Part shown: in pieces, positions 17,096 through 25,659 of the stretch
Layout: each line of letters opens with the position of its first letter
Numbering within the stretch: position 1 is the first letter of the stretch
Source: a virus
IMG/VR virus record: IMGVR_UViG_3300034073_003631
Coordinates: 1 to 64,000 of that record
Direction: 5' to 3' (one strand)
Length of the DNA stretch: 64,000 nt
Made by a program: the position numbers and the translations under genes
The notes under the pieces: model-generated
What the model was told of the DNA's origin: nothing
The model's database searches: none
The model's input: only the letters and a program-made list of their open reading frames with translations

Positions 17096-17329
17096 ATGAA
17101 AAAATTCTTTAAATCATTATTAACAGCAAATGGTGATATATCAAGCAAACGATCAATAGGTATTTCTGCTGCAATGACTATCATATTTGCATCAATTGTT
17201 GATTTGTTTTCAGACTTCACAATAACTAATTATGTATTTGAAGGCCTTGTTTGGTTGGCTATTGCTGGATTAGGTTTTGTTGCTAGTGAAAAGTTTGCAG
17301 AGGTATTCAATTCAAAGAAGAATAGTTAG
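17096..17329 (+). CDS. Small membrane protein, holin candidate
   Basis: 77 residues with two hydrophobic helices (ISAAMTIIFASIVDLFS and YVFEGLVWLAIAGLGFVASE) and charged termini. The start is one base after the M23 stop, so the two are almost certainly co-expressed. Two-helix proteins beside endolysins are often class II holins. The second holin candidate (19014) is stronger by sequence; this one may be a partner or antiholin. Confidence 0.6.
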   Translation: MKKFFKSLLTANGDISSKRSIGISAAMTIIFASIVDLFSDFTITNYVFEGLVWLAIAGLGFVASEKFAEVFNSKKNS

Positions 17330-18936
17330 TTTGCAAAACAAAATAAATTTCTACTTTGTATATACCTCAAATCTCTTGTTTTAAAATTAGGTGGTAGTTG
17401 AAGAACTATAGCAACACCTCTACCTTGTTGACCAGTTTGACCACTATCTATTTTAATCTTCCAATCATTTGTTTTTTCTATATATTTTGGTCCATCAATT
17501 ATTAAACCTTTTATATTATCAAAAGTCCTTTTTATCTTTTCAAGATCTCCTTCAACAATTTTTTTAGTAGCCTCAATTATTATATCAATTATTTCTTCTA
17601 AAAATTTCTTAAAAAAATTTATATCAGAACCATAATCATTAAGAAAACCACTTTCTTTAATGTTTTTTAATATTTTTGGAATGTTTGGTTCTAATATTCT
17701 TGTAATATGGAGTGTGTTATTCTTTTTACTACTTGTAATATCATCTATTTTGAAATATTTTAATTCAATAATATCACCTTTAACTAAAACTTCACTTTTT
17801 TCTTCCATACATAATGAAACAGGGTTATCCACCATTATATCACCTTTTGTCATTTTATTATGTTCTTCAATTTCTAAAAAAACAGAGTTTTTGAAAATTA
17901 ATTCAATTTTATTTTTAATATCTTTATTTGAAGAAATACAATTACTATAAACATTATTTTGTTCATAACAATTTTTATAAAATTCTTTAATATTTTTACT
18001 TGATAACATTATTTTAATTGTGTCAGCATAAGCTAAATAAACTTTATTTTTTACTGTATTCTCACTATTTGCTTCACCTACTGCTTCAATATACAAAGCA
18101 CCATTCAAATCAGCTAATGTGCTTATTTGGTAATTAACATTACCTTTATATGATATAAATTGATTTGAATGTTCAAATCTTTTTTCAAATTTAAAAGCAT
18201 CAGTTGTCTCTCTTTTATGTGTCAATCCACAAAGTAATTTATCAATTGGTGTTGTTTTTTCGGTACAATCGTAAGAATAACTTGTACTTTTAGGTAATTC
18301 TTCTGAATCAAAATTTATTTGATAATCCACATATGTATTATATATTAAATTTTTTTCCTTACCTGCTTCAAGACTCATTAAACTTGTTTTATCATTTAGA
18401 TAAAAAGAATCATCATACATATTAACTAAATTCCTATATGAATAAAAATTAGGTTCATTTATTGATATCTTTCTTTCTCTATTTATAAAGAAATTTGTAA
18501 ATATATCAATATGAAGTGATACAAAATCATCAAACAAACCATCATCTCTTTTTTCTACACTTAATAGATTAGTAAAAATTTGACTAATATATATATTCAT
18601 AAATTTAGGAAGACTACTACAATAAAATTCAGCATTTAATTGGATTGATTCATTATCTAAATTTGATTTTTTTGATTTTTTTGATTTTTTTAATTGCTCT
18701 GTTGCTTTATCACAATCACTAAAATTTTTAAAATCAATAGATTTTAACTCAACATTTGGCTCTAAATATGATATAATTCTATTTTCTAATTTAGTTTTAC
18801 TATTATTTGGTACTATATCTTTAAATTTACCTTGTACACAATCATATACAAATTGAAACTCATCTGGTGTAATATATTTATGTTTCACACGTTTGCTATT
18901 ACCCTCATCTAATCTAAATAAATTAAAACTATTCAT
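17326..18936 (-). CDS. Large leader-bearing protein of unknown function
   Basis: 536 residues, not recognised. The N-terminus MNSFNLFRLDEG gives a candidate prohead-protease site (L-D-E before G12). The body is Lys- and Asn-rich with several Cys pairs (CDKATEQL, YDCTEKTT, CISSNKD) and an acidic-to-basic helical C-terminal third. It converges on the holin gene with a 4-bp overlap and has a good late-type motif upstream. I infer a virion-packaged protein from the leader; its activity is unknown. Confidence 0.6.
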   Translation of the reverse strand: MNSFNLFRLDEGNSKRVKHKYITPDEFQFVYDCVQGKFKDIVPNNSKTKLENRIISYLEPNVELKSIDFKNFSDCDKATEQLKKSKKSKKSNLDNESIQLNAEFYCSSLPKFMNIYISQIFTNLLSVEKRDDGLFDDFVSLHIDIFTNFFINRERKISINEPNFYSYRNLVNMYDDSFYLNDKTSLMSLEAGKEKNLIYNTYVDYQINFDSEELPKSTSYSYDCTEKTTPIDKLLCGLTHKRETTDAFKFEKRFEHSNQFISYKGNVNYQISTLADLNGALYIEAVGEANSENTVKNKVYLAYADTIKIMLSSKNIKEFYKNCYEQNNVYSNCISSNKDIKNKIELIFKNSVFLEIEEHNKMTKGDIMVDNPVSLCMEEKSEVLVKGDIIELKYFKIDDITSSKKNNTLHITRILEPNIPKILKNIKESGFLNDYGSDINFFKKFLEEIIDIIIEATKKIVEGDLEKIKRTFDNIKGLIIDGPKYIEKTNDWKIKIDSGQTGQQGRGVAIVLQLPPNFKTRDLRYIQSRNLFCFAN

Positions 18937-18961
18937 AAATTTTTACAATTTTTTATATATT

Positions 18962-18970
18962 TATAAATAT
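18962..18970 (-). promoter_or_regulatory. Late-promoter-like ATATTTATA motif
   Basis: The motif ends 25 bp before the 18936 start. It lies in the divergent region shared with the holin gene. Confidence 0.45.
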
Positions 18971-19013
18971 AACAATATTGTTATATCTAAACATTTTTTT
19001 AAAAAAAAACAAA

Positions 19014-19235
19014 ATGACAAAAGAACAAATCTTAGGAGTTGTTAGGCATTTACTTACATTCTTTGGTGGTATTTTGGTTACAAAAGGTCTTATTGATGAA
19101 ACAATTGTAACAGAAATAATTGGTGGTCTTTCCACTTTAATTGGTGCTATATGGTCTTTTATTGCTAAGACGCCAATTTTAGCACCTACTGAAACACCTG
19201 TTGAAACTCCAAAAGTTGCAAAAAAAGGTAAATAA
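19014..19235 (+). CDS. Phage holin (resembles the Pam3 gp28 family)
   Basis: 73 residues from the ATG at 19014. An upstream in-frame start (18978) would add a Lys/Asn-rich extension that is unlikely for this family. MTKEQILGVVRHLLTFFGGI, two glycine-rich transmembrane helices and IGGLSTLIGAIWSFIAK match my recollection of the Pam3-gp28 putative holin family, followed by a Pro/Thr/Lys tail. It would permeabilise the inner membrane to release endolysins. It ends at a strong terminator convergent with the ThyX-like gene. Confidence 0.78.
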   Translation: MTKEQILGVVRHLLTFFGGILVTKGLIDETIVTEIIGGLSTLIGAIWSFIAKTPILAPTETPVETPKVAKKGK

Positions 19236-19253
19236 TCAAATTTACCAAAATAG

Positions 19254-19286
19254 AAAAGGGCTTATATCACTATAAGCCCTTTTTTT
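19254..19286. terminator. Bidirectional terminator
   Basis: AAAGGGCTTATA pairs with TATAAGCCCTTT around a 4-nt loop, with A and T runs on both sides, between convergent genes. Confidence 0.85.
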
Positions 19287-19998
19287 ATAAGTTAAATGCT
19301 TTTAAGGAGTATTTAAATGGATTCCCAGGTATTTGCTTAATCTCATTAAGCATCTGTTCAACAACATCACCAATTTCATATTGTGATGGTGAATCTAAAC
19401 ATCTTTTCTTATATATCTGTACAAACCCATCAAATGATAGAAATTTATTGCTATTTAATTGTGAATTATACATCTTGAAGAACCTAGATGATTCTTTTGC
19501 CCTTGCTTTTGACATCCCTGCCTCAACCAAATCTTTAAAGCAATTATGATACATTTTATTTAACTTCTCACTTTGAGCATTTAATGTATCATACCAGAAT
19601 TTACCCTTATCACCAAATTCAAGCCAATCTTTTGGTAAGTAGAATTTATCCTCTTTCAATTCCTTGTATCTTGCTGACTCTGCATTCTCAGCTAATAATG
19701 CCACAGAATGCTTCAAAAATTGAATGTGAGTGGCTATCTCTGTTGTGGTGACAAAGTGTAGGGAACTAAATCTAAATGGTGAATTATGCCCTTCCTGTCC
19801 CAAATAAAATAATAGTTGTTCCACATTCCTAATCTTCTTTGAATTGTTCACAATGTAGTCAACAATTGCATCCACTCTTTCATCAATATTTTCTGGCATT
19901 GGTATTTCTAAATCTAAGAAAGTTGAACTCCATGCCGCCAAACTATGTGTATTATCTCCACCATAGTGTCCAATCAAAATTGCCTTGTTGTCTGTCAT
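19285..19998 (-). CDS. ThyX-like flavin-dependent thymidylate synthase with an altered signature
   Basis: 237 residues. The stretch HNSPFRFSSLHF, then HIQFLKHSVALLAENAESARY, KELKEDKFYLPKDW and SSRFFKMYNSQLNSNKF aligns with phage ThyX proteins, which make dTMP from dUMP using FAD, NADPH and methylene-folate. In the ThyX signature (RHRxxSxNxxSxRY) the N, second S, R and Y are kept (N105, S108, R110, Y111). The second Arg of RHR is Ser (KHS) and the first Ser is lost, with one extra residue between. It could be a changed-specificity or weakened enzyme. There is no nearby nucleotide-metabolism operon. Confidence 0.75.
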   Translation of the reverse strand: MTDNKAILIGHYGGDNTHSLAAWSSTFLDLEIPMPENIDERVDAIVDYIVNNSKKIRNVEQLLFYLGQEGHNSPFRFSSLHFVTTTEIATHIQFLKHSVALLAENAESARYKELKEDKFYLPKDWLEFGDKGKFWYDTLNAQSEKLNKMYHNCFKDLVEAGMSKARAKESSRFFKMYNSQLNSNKFLSFDGFVQIYKKRCLDSPSQYEIGDVVEQMLNEIKQIPGNPFKYSLKAFNL

Positions 19999-20052
19999 AT
20001 TTTTAGTTTTTGTTTTAATAATAGTAAAATTTAAACATCATTCAAATAACAA

Positions 20053-20958
20053 TTAAAATCTTTTGGTGATTTTTTGTTGGGTAGGTTTCTGTTTTGGTTG
20101 GTATTGTGCAGGATCTGTTGAATCTTGTGCATTCATTGGTATATTTGATGGGGAATAAACATTTGGATTAGTTTCTACTTTTGGATTAGGACTTGTTAAG
20201 ATTGTTTCTACACCACTTTTCAAATTTTCAGCGTTTTGACCAGAAAAATAAACATTTGCACTAGATTCAGCTTTTTTCAAAACACCACCCCCTACTGTTT
20301 TCATATATTCAACCATTTTTAAAAACCAAGAACTTATAGCGTCAAATTTATCTAAAAGAAACTTACATATATTTGCCAATAAATCAAAATTTCTTTCTGA
20401 AAAGAAAACAAACATATCATTTAATGATTTATTAATAGTTTTAAAATGGTCTTCTATTTTTCTCCAAAATGGAGTAAATATACTATTAACTTTATCTATT
20501 GATTGAACAAGTGGTTGATTCACTATAGTATCTTTCCATTTTGCAACTGGTGTCAATTCAGCAAAACCTGGCACAGCCAATACTAATTCAATAACACCAA
20601 GTATAAATTTTTTGGTTTTTTCCTCATTAGTTTCAGGTAAATTTAAACCCTCATAAAACCAATAAAGTGAATGTAATAAACCAATATAATTATCTGCAAC
20701 ACCACCAGTTGCAAATGCTGCTGTAAGTTGTGCATCATTTAATAAATTATGGATACCATTTGATGTACTAACATCATATCTAGTGATAACATTATTATAT
20801 GTGTTTATTAATTTTTTTGTTTCTTTTTCATTATACCCAGAATATTGGGTAGAATCCATAAAAGACCTAGGGGAATCAGCAGAACCTTGCTCATTTATAT
20901 TCTTAGTATAATATAATGACCTTATGTATTTTTTTTCATTTTTGTTTATATATAACAT
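20053..20958 (-). CDS. Leader-bearing protein with hydrophobic centre, possible internal virion protein
   Basis: 301 residues. The basic N-terminus ends NINE before Q24, a candidate prohead-protease site. Residues about 115-140 (FILGVIELVLAVPGFAEL) form a hydrophobic segment, followed by long amphipathic helices and a Pro/Asn/Gln-rich tail (NIPMNAQDSTDPAQYQ). No enzymatic motif is visible. A packaged protein that enters membranes during DNA ejection would be compatible, but this is inference. It starts 15 bp after a late-type motif. Confidence 0.6.
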   Translation of the reverse strand: MLYINKNEKKYIRSLYYTKNINEQGSADSPRSFMDSTQYSGYNEKETKKLINTYNNVITRYDVSTSNGIHNLLNDAQLTAAFATGGVADNYIGLLHSLYWFYEGLNLPETNEEKTKKFILGVIELVLAVPGFAELTPVAKWKDTIVNQPLVQSIDKVNSIFTPFWRKIEDHFKTINKSLNDMFVFFSERNFDLLANICKFLLDKFDAISSWFLKMVEYMKTVGGGVLKKAESSANVYFSGQNAENLKSGVETILTSPNPKVETNPNVYSPSNIPMNAQDSTDPAQYQPKQKPTQQKITKRF

Positions 20959-20973
20959 ATTTTATATTTTATA

Positions 20974-20981
20974 TATAAATA
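20974..20981 (-). promoter_or_regulatory. Late-promoter-like TATTTATA motif
   Basis: The motif ends 15 bp before the 20958 start. Confidence 0.45.
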
Positions 20982-20990
20982 CATAAAAAT

Positions 20991-21311
20991 TTATTTTAAT
21001 CCACTAACCAAACCCTCCAATTCAGAAATACTTGGCAACCCAACAATTGTTTCATTTTCTTTTGAATTTAAGTAACTTTTTATTGTTGGCACACCCCTAA
21101 CTCCAACTTCATTAACTGCATAATTTACATCATTCTGCACATTAAATGTATATAATGACACATCTGAATTATTCTCTTTCAATTTATTGGCCAATTGCTC
21201 AAATATAGGTTTAAGCATTCTGCATGGTCCACAAGTTGTGGAGTAGAAATCAACAACCATTTTTTCACCAGCATTGATTTTTGACACTAATTGTTCTTTT
21301 GTAAGTTCCAT
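20991..21311 (-). CDS. Thioredoxin-like protein
   Basis: 106 residues from the ATG at 21311. The longer open frame upstream (to 21446) runs through an A/T-rich leader and overlaps the neighbouring gene, so I reject it. VVDFYSTTCGPCRMLKPIFEQL is the thioredoxin active site (CGPC), and GVRGVPTIKSY carries the cis-proline loop. It would act as a cytoplasmic disulfide reductase. In other phages thioredoxin serves ribonucleotide reductase or acts as a polymerase clamp. No partner is visible here. Confidence 0.88.
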   Translation of the reverse strand: MELTKEQLVSKINAGEKMVVDFYSTTCGPCRMLKPIFEQLANKLKENNSDVSLYTFNVQNDVNYAVNEVGVRGVPTIKSYLNSKENETIVGLPSISELEGLVSGLK

Positions 21312-21360
21312 ATTTTTTTTTCTAAATATAATATAATATTGTATAATGTATTTAATAATT

Positions 21361-22332
21361 TTATGATTTTTTTGTACAGAGATTTTGTACTGCTGTTTTT
21401 GTGTTAATAAGAATACCTGGCCTATTTTCTGTTTTATTATCACCAATATTAAATTTAAATGTAAAATAACCTTTATCTAAATTTGGACCACATTCTGTAT
21501 AAAATAATATTTTACTCTTTTCATTTTTTATCTGTATAGTGTTATTATATTTTTCAGCAATAAAACTATTACCTACATTGATATTAACTTTATACTTTTT
21601 TCCCAAAGTAATTAAATCACTTTTAACTGCATTAGTCACACTAATTCTATTTGTATTTTTACAAAAATAATTATATACATTAGATATAAAGTTAGAATCT
21701 GTTGTGTCAGTAATAGATTTAACAAACCCAGTTGCATTTAAATCTTTAAATTCACGTGGTTTTTTCATTAATGATTCACAGTTAGTACTATAAATTGGTT
21801 GATTTTGTTTATTTCTAAAAAATATTTGCCCCCATTGAGTGTAAGCATCCTTAACAAATCCAAGTGACTTTGTTTCTTGGTTTATTTTTCTAACAAGACC
21901 AGCTGTTGATAATTGTTGATTGGTTGTGGCTTGAGCATTAGACACAGCACTAGCAGGAGGTGTTTTTGCATTAGGTGCAATAGTTTTAATATCCCCATCA
22001 GTTACTGATATTTTTCCAAATTTAGCAAAAACAGCTCTTAATGTGTTTGTACCAAATTTACCATCAGGATTAACCTTCAATGCCTGTTGTAAGGGTTTGA
22101 TATTTTCGCTTTCTGAACATACGAAATAAGGGCCACTATTTACTTTTTGATAACCATATGGACAATAGTTTGCAGATTGTTGTTGGGTTGATGCTGCTGG
22201 TTGTTGTTGTGGAGCAGTTTGTTGTTGTCTTTGTGCTAAAGTTTCTGGAGTGTCCATATCATCTTGTTCTAACAACACCCTTTTTATTAATGAAATAAGA
22301 TTATTTTCACTTAAACGTAATTTATTTTTCAT
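21361..22332 (-). CDS. Leader-bearing protein with peptidoglycan-binding-like domain
   Basis: 323 residues from the ATG at 22332. The open frame extends to 22359 but would cover the late-type motif. The N-terminus MKNKLRLSENNLISLIKRVLLEQ is the best-formed leader in the window, ending L-L-E before Q23. A Gln/Pro-rich linker follows, then CPYGYQKVNSGPYFVCSES and PLQQALKVNPDGKFGTNTLRAVFAKFG, which resembles a PG_binding_1 domain. The C-terminal 170 residues are unrecognised. The likely role is a packaged cell-wall-associated protein; enzyme activity is unknown. Confidence 0.68.
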   Translation of the reverse strand: MKNKLRLSENNLISLIKRVLLEQDDMDTPETLAQRQQQTAPQQQPAASTQQQSANYCPYGYQKVNSGPYFVCSESENIKPLQQALKVNPDGKFGTNTLRAVFAKFGKISVTDGDIKTIAPNAKTPPASAVSNAQATTNQQLSTAGLVRKINQETKSLGFVKDAYTQWGQIFFRNKQNQPIYSTNCESLMKKPREFKDLNATGFVKSITDTTDSNFISNVYNYFCKNTNRISVTNAVKSDLITLGKKYKVNINVGNSFIAEKYNNTIQIKNEKSKILFYTECGPNLDKGYFTFKFNIGDNKTENRPGILINTKTAVQNLCTKKS

Positions 22333-22345
22333 AAAATATTTTATA

Positions 22346-22354
22346 TATAAATAT
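22346..22354 (-). promoter_or_regulatory. Late-promoter-like ATATTTATA motif
   Basis: The motif ends 13 bp before the 22332 start and decides that start over 22359. Confidence 0.5.
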
Positions 22355-22529
22355 ACCAATAATAAGTTATTTATATTTTTATAAACAAATTGCTATATAG
22401 TTTTTTATAAACAAATATTTATTAAACATAACAATAAACAATATGAAAATATCAAACATGTTATGTCTTTTTGAGAGAAATTGGATAATGAATTTGAACA
22501 CACGGCTTCAAGCCATAAACTTATAATTA

Positions 22530-22566
22530 AAAAGGGTTGCCAAAATACTTGCAACCCTTTTTTTAT
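22530..22566. terminator. Terminator hairpin in the 22.36-22.59 kb gap
   Basis: AAAGGGTTGC pairs with GCAACCCTTT, with A and T runs on both sides. The rest of this 230-bp gap holds only a doubtful 27-codon frame (22443-22526) and no clear signal. The hairpin insulates the HNH gene. Confidence 0.75.
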
Positions 22567-22591
22567 TTTATTATATTTTTAATAAAAACAG

Positions 22592-23080
22592 ATGGAAACA
22601 ATATTAGTTCTAAATTCAGATTATACCCCCCTAAATATCACAACGTTTAAAAGAGCAATCATATTGGTGATTAAGGGGAAAGCAGAAATTATAAAAAATG
22701 ATGTGGATTTTATAAGAACAGAAACAATAAATTATGAAAAACCATTGATAATTAGACTTCTTAAATATATTTCACATAAGATGAAGAATTTAAGGGTTAA
22801 TAGACAAAGATTATATAAAAGAGATAACCATGAATGTGCATATTGTGGTTCAAAAAAGGAATTAACCATTGATCATATAATACCAAAATCAAGAGGGGGT
22901 AAGAACTCTTGGGGAAATCTTATAACTTGCTGTTTACCTTGCAACCTAAAGAAGGGTGATAAGACACCAGATGAGGCAAGAATGCCTTTAAGGTTTGCAC
23001 CAAAAACACCATCATTCCTATCAAATGATTCATCCATCATAAAAATATGGGAAGATTATAAATCATCATTTGCCTATTAA
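22592..23080 (+). CDS. HNH endonuclease
   Basis: 162 residues. The C-terminal half has a complete HNH domain with zinc ribbons: CAYCG, then LTIDHIIPKSRGGKNSWGNLITCC and PCN. The N-terminus (ILVLNSDYTPLNITTFKRAI) matches the widespread 5-methylcytosine-restriction-related HNH family of phage and bacterial genomes. It could be a free-standing homing nuclease or a packaging-associated nicking enzyme; it lies directly upstream of clpP, away from terminase, so homing or a host-directed role is equally open. Confidence 0.82.
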   Translation: METILVLNSDYTPLNITTFKRAIILVIKGKAEIIKNDVDFIRTETINYEKPLIIRLLKYISHKMKNLRVNRQRLYKRDNHECAYCGSKKELTIDHIIPKSRGGKNSWGNLITCCLPCNLKKGDKTPDEARMPLRFAPKTPSFLSNDSSIIKIWEDYKSSFAY

Positions 23081-23115
23081 TTTGTTTTTTATTATATTTT
23101 CAAAAAAAGGATAAT

Positions 23116-23784
23116 ATGAAGAATGAATTTAAATCTTATTATGTGGGTCATTTGGGAAAGCCATCATCCCATTTGGATTATTTTGAAAAAAATGTATCTG
23201 CATCTATGACACCTTATATCCTTGAAGAAAGGGAAATGAGGGCAACACAAATTGATATCTTCTCAAGATTAATGAGAGATAGGTTAATATGGGTGGCTGG
23301 TCCAGTTGAAGATAGAATGTCCACCATAATCCAAGCTCAACTTATGTTCTTGGATTCAGCAGATTCATCTGATGTAACATTACACATAGATAGCCCTGGT
23401 GGCTCTGTGAAGGCAGGTTTATCAATTGTTGATGTTATGGATTACATTAAGTGTGATGTAGCCACAGTGAACACAGGAATGGCAGCATCAATGGGTTCAA
23501 TATTGCTTGGTGCTGGAACAAAAGGAAAAAGGTCTTCATTAAGATTTTCCAAAACAATGTTACACCAGAGTTCTGGGGGTGCAGTTGGTAATATTCAAGA
23601 TGCAGAAATAACAATGAAAGAATGGCAAAAAACAAATGATATTTTGTTTAATTTGTTGGGTCAATATTGTGGAAAAGACCCAGAGGTTGTTAAAACAGAT
23701 GCTAGTAGAGATTTGTGGTTGGATGCAAATGAGTCTTTGGCTTATGGTATAATTGATAAGGTTATTGTGTCTAAGAAGGGTTAA
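23116..23784 (+). CDS. ClpP-like serine protease
   Basis: 222 residues. The catalytic triad is intact: Ser125 in GMAASMGS, His150 in MLHQSSGG and Asp199 in the SRDLWLDANESLAYGIID block. SPGGSVKAGLSIVD gives the oxyanion and handle region. An N-terminal extension of about 50 residues precedes the axial region, longer than in host ClpP, and could replace or modify the pore loops. With the ClpC-like ATPase at 10.6 kb it would form a phage Clp protease; it could instead dock on host unfoldases. Its own terminator follows. Confidence 0.9.
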   Translation: MKNEFKSYYVGHLGKPSSHLDYFEKNVSASMTPYILEEREMRATQIDIFSRLMRDRLIWVAGPVEDRMSTIIQAQLMFLDSADSSDVTLHIDSPGGSVKAGLSIVDVMDYIKCDVATVNTGMAASMGSILLGAGTKGKRSSLRFSKTMLHQSSGGAVGNIQDAEITMKEWQKTNDILFNLLGQYCGKDPEVVKTDASRDLWLDANESLAYGIIDKVIVSKKG

Positions 23785-23788
23785 AAAA

Positions 23789-23817
23789 GAAAAGGTTGGC
23801 TAAACACCAACCTTTTC
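23789..23817 (+). terminator. Terminator after clpP
   Basis: GAAAAGGTTGG pairs with CCAACCTTTTC around a 7-nt loop. It begins a few bases after the ClpP stop. Confidence 0.75.
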
Positions 23818-23890
23818 CAAATTTTGAACACCTCCTCTTTTTTTAAAATCCGATTTATAATCAACAGATGCTATCTGTATGATTCAATTA

Positions 23891-24544
23891 TTATGCAAAA
23901 AATTTACTCTTTAATTGACCCCAAGCAGTAGATAAGAATTTACAAATAATAGGGGTTAATGCTTTCATCATAATTTTCTTTGTTTCATTATTTTGTAAAA
24001 ATTCTGCAATTGTATTTCTAAACACTCCTCCCAATAAAGTTCCAAAAAAACCATTTTTAAAAATACTATCTTGTGCTTTACCTAGGATAACTGTTTCAGC
24101 AATAGCATCTATAAGTTTTTCAGTAAACACATTACAATCACCTGACAATGCTTTTACTAAGGAAGCTGGATCATCTAATAAAAAGTTAATAATTGTTTTT
24201 AATAACCAACCATCTGGAATTTTCAAATATTTAGTTAAAATTAATTTTAAGAAATATTCTAATATTGTTTGCCCAACACCTGAACCAACTGTGGAAGATG
24301 CCATATTTGCAAGATTTCCAGGGTTTAAAAAACTACCAATACTATTCATAGTATTAGCATTCAAAAATTCTCTTAATACTTTTGTATTATTTAACTTATT
24401 AAGTTCATTTATATAATGAACTGACACATATAGTTTTTTCTTTTCTGAAAATGAGTTAAATTCTCTTATAGTTAAATTAGAAAATTTATTTTCAAATTTT
24501 TTCTGTTCTCTTATTAATTCTAATATGTTTCTTTTAGTTATCAT
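23891..24544 (-). CDS. Leader-bearing protein with several hydrophobic helices
   Basis: 217 residues. The leader MITKRNILELIREQ ends I-R-E before Q14. A Gly/Ser/Asn-rich stretch (SIGSFLNPGNLANMASSTVGSG) precedes long hydrophobic amphipathic helices (QTILEYFLKLILTKYL, WLLKTIINFLL, FGTLLGGVF). This composition suits a protein that inserts in or crosses a membrane, such as an ejected internal protein. It is the last gene of a run that begins at 27219. Function unknown. Confidence 0.6.
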   Translation of the reverse strand: MITKRNILELIREQKKFENKFSNLTIREFNSFSEKKKLYVSVHYINELNKLNNTKVLREFLNANTMNSIGSFLNPGNLANMASSTVGSGVGQTILEYFLKLILTKYLKIPDGWLLKTIINFLLDDPASLVKALSGDCNVFTEKLIDAIAETVILGKAQDSIFKNGFFGTLLGGVFRNTIAEFLQNNETKKIMMKALTPIICKFLSTAWGQLKSKFFA

Positions 24545-24547
24545 TTT

Positions 24548-25648
24548 TTATCTTTTTATTTTAAAGAAATCAGGAACATTTGCATAATCACCAATAACAT
24601 CTAATGCTTCCAAATTTTTACCAAATTTTTTATCTTTATATGTATTATAACAAACTTGAATTTTATTTTTTAACCCTAATAAACTTGGTGGTATTCCTGT
24701 TGTATCATTCTTATACCTATATAAAGCATTTGTGAACTTTTCTAAATCAAGATTACATTGTCTATATGAAGCATCACTAATATTTAGTGATCCATAATCA
24801 TCTTCCTTTGATTTACCTGTTTTCTTTGGTTGAAAAAGAATATAATCATATGAAAATATATTTGGATATAAATCCTTTAAATTAGTTTTAACATAATTAG
24901 CCTCCTGAGTATAGTCAAATTTAGCATCAGTTACCCAACCATTTTTTTCCAAAGTTGCAATAACTTGCTTTTGTTGGGGTGTTATACCACCAACATTTGC
25001 CCCAGTTGCTGGTTTATAGAAAAATTGGTCTTGTGTGCTTGGATATAATTTTGGATTGAAATTTGGTTCATTTGATAGGAATTCAAATATTTGTGTGATA
25101 CTTAATTTTTCATATTGTTCAGGTGAATTTAAAAATCTCCTTTCTTGAACCGGAAATTGTGAAGCACCTTTAAATCCATAACTAGCAACTGATTCATTAA
25201 CTTTTTTTATTGTTTCAGAAATCTTTTGACTTAATCCAGAACAAGTAAATGGTTGTGAACTTGTGAAATATTTTTGCCCATTATTATTACCAATAAGATA
25301 GGTGTTTAAAGTTCCATCACTATTTATATTCTCCAAATCAAAGAAAACAGCACTATCAACAGCATAATTATTATTAGTTTCATTAAGCCCTAAAATGCCA
25401 ATTCTACCTAATTGTTTTGATGGTCTAGGTTTTCCTGTTATTTCTTTAGTGTTTGGATTCCAACCTTTAAATCCAGTGAAATCACAAAGATTTTGATTAA
25501 CTATTTGATTAGCTAATGATTGAGTGTGATTTGGTGTGAAACTCTTTGTTGGATCAAAAGTATTATTTGTTGCCTGCTCTTTTAGAGCATTATGCATATA
25601 TAATATTCTTTTCTTTTCAGAATTTTCAATATTTAAGTTAATTTTCAT
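24548..25648 (-). CDS. Leader-bearing protein of unknown function
   Basis: 366 residues. The leader ends ALKE before Q25. The rest is soluble-looking and rich in Asn, Phe and Tyr, with CDFTGFKGWNPNTKEITG, LEKNGWVTDAKFDYT and scattered Cys. The pattern PQQKQVIATLEKNGW hints at a small helical domain. No catalytic motif is obvious. It is spaced 3 bp from the downstream gene and 11 bp from the upstream gene, both also leader-bearing, so these three probably form a packaged set. Confidence 0.58.
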   Translation of the reverse strand: MKINLNIENSEKKRILYMHNALKEQATNNTFDPTKSFTPNHTQSLANQIVNQNLCDFTGFKGWNPNTKEITGKPRPSKQLGRIGILGLNETNNNYAVDSAVFFDLENINSDGTLNTYLIGNNNGQKYFTSSQPFTCSGLSQKISETIKKVNESVASYGFKGASQFPVQERRFLNSPEQYEKLSITQIFEFLSNEPNFNPKLYPSTQDQFFYKPATGANVGGITPQQKQVIATLEKNGWVTDAKFDYTQEANYVKTNLKDLYPNIFSYDYILFQPKKTGKSKEDDYGSLNISDASYRQCNLDLEKFTNALYRYKNDTTGIPPSLLGLKNKIQVCYNTYKDKKFGKNLEALDVIGDYANVPDFFKIKR

Positions 25649-25659
25649 ATCTTTTTTTT

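Noticed and set aside
22443-22526. 27-codon frame in the gap before the HNH gene
   Set aside because: No promoter or distinctive sequence, too short to support; the gap is better described as a spacer with a terminator.
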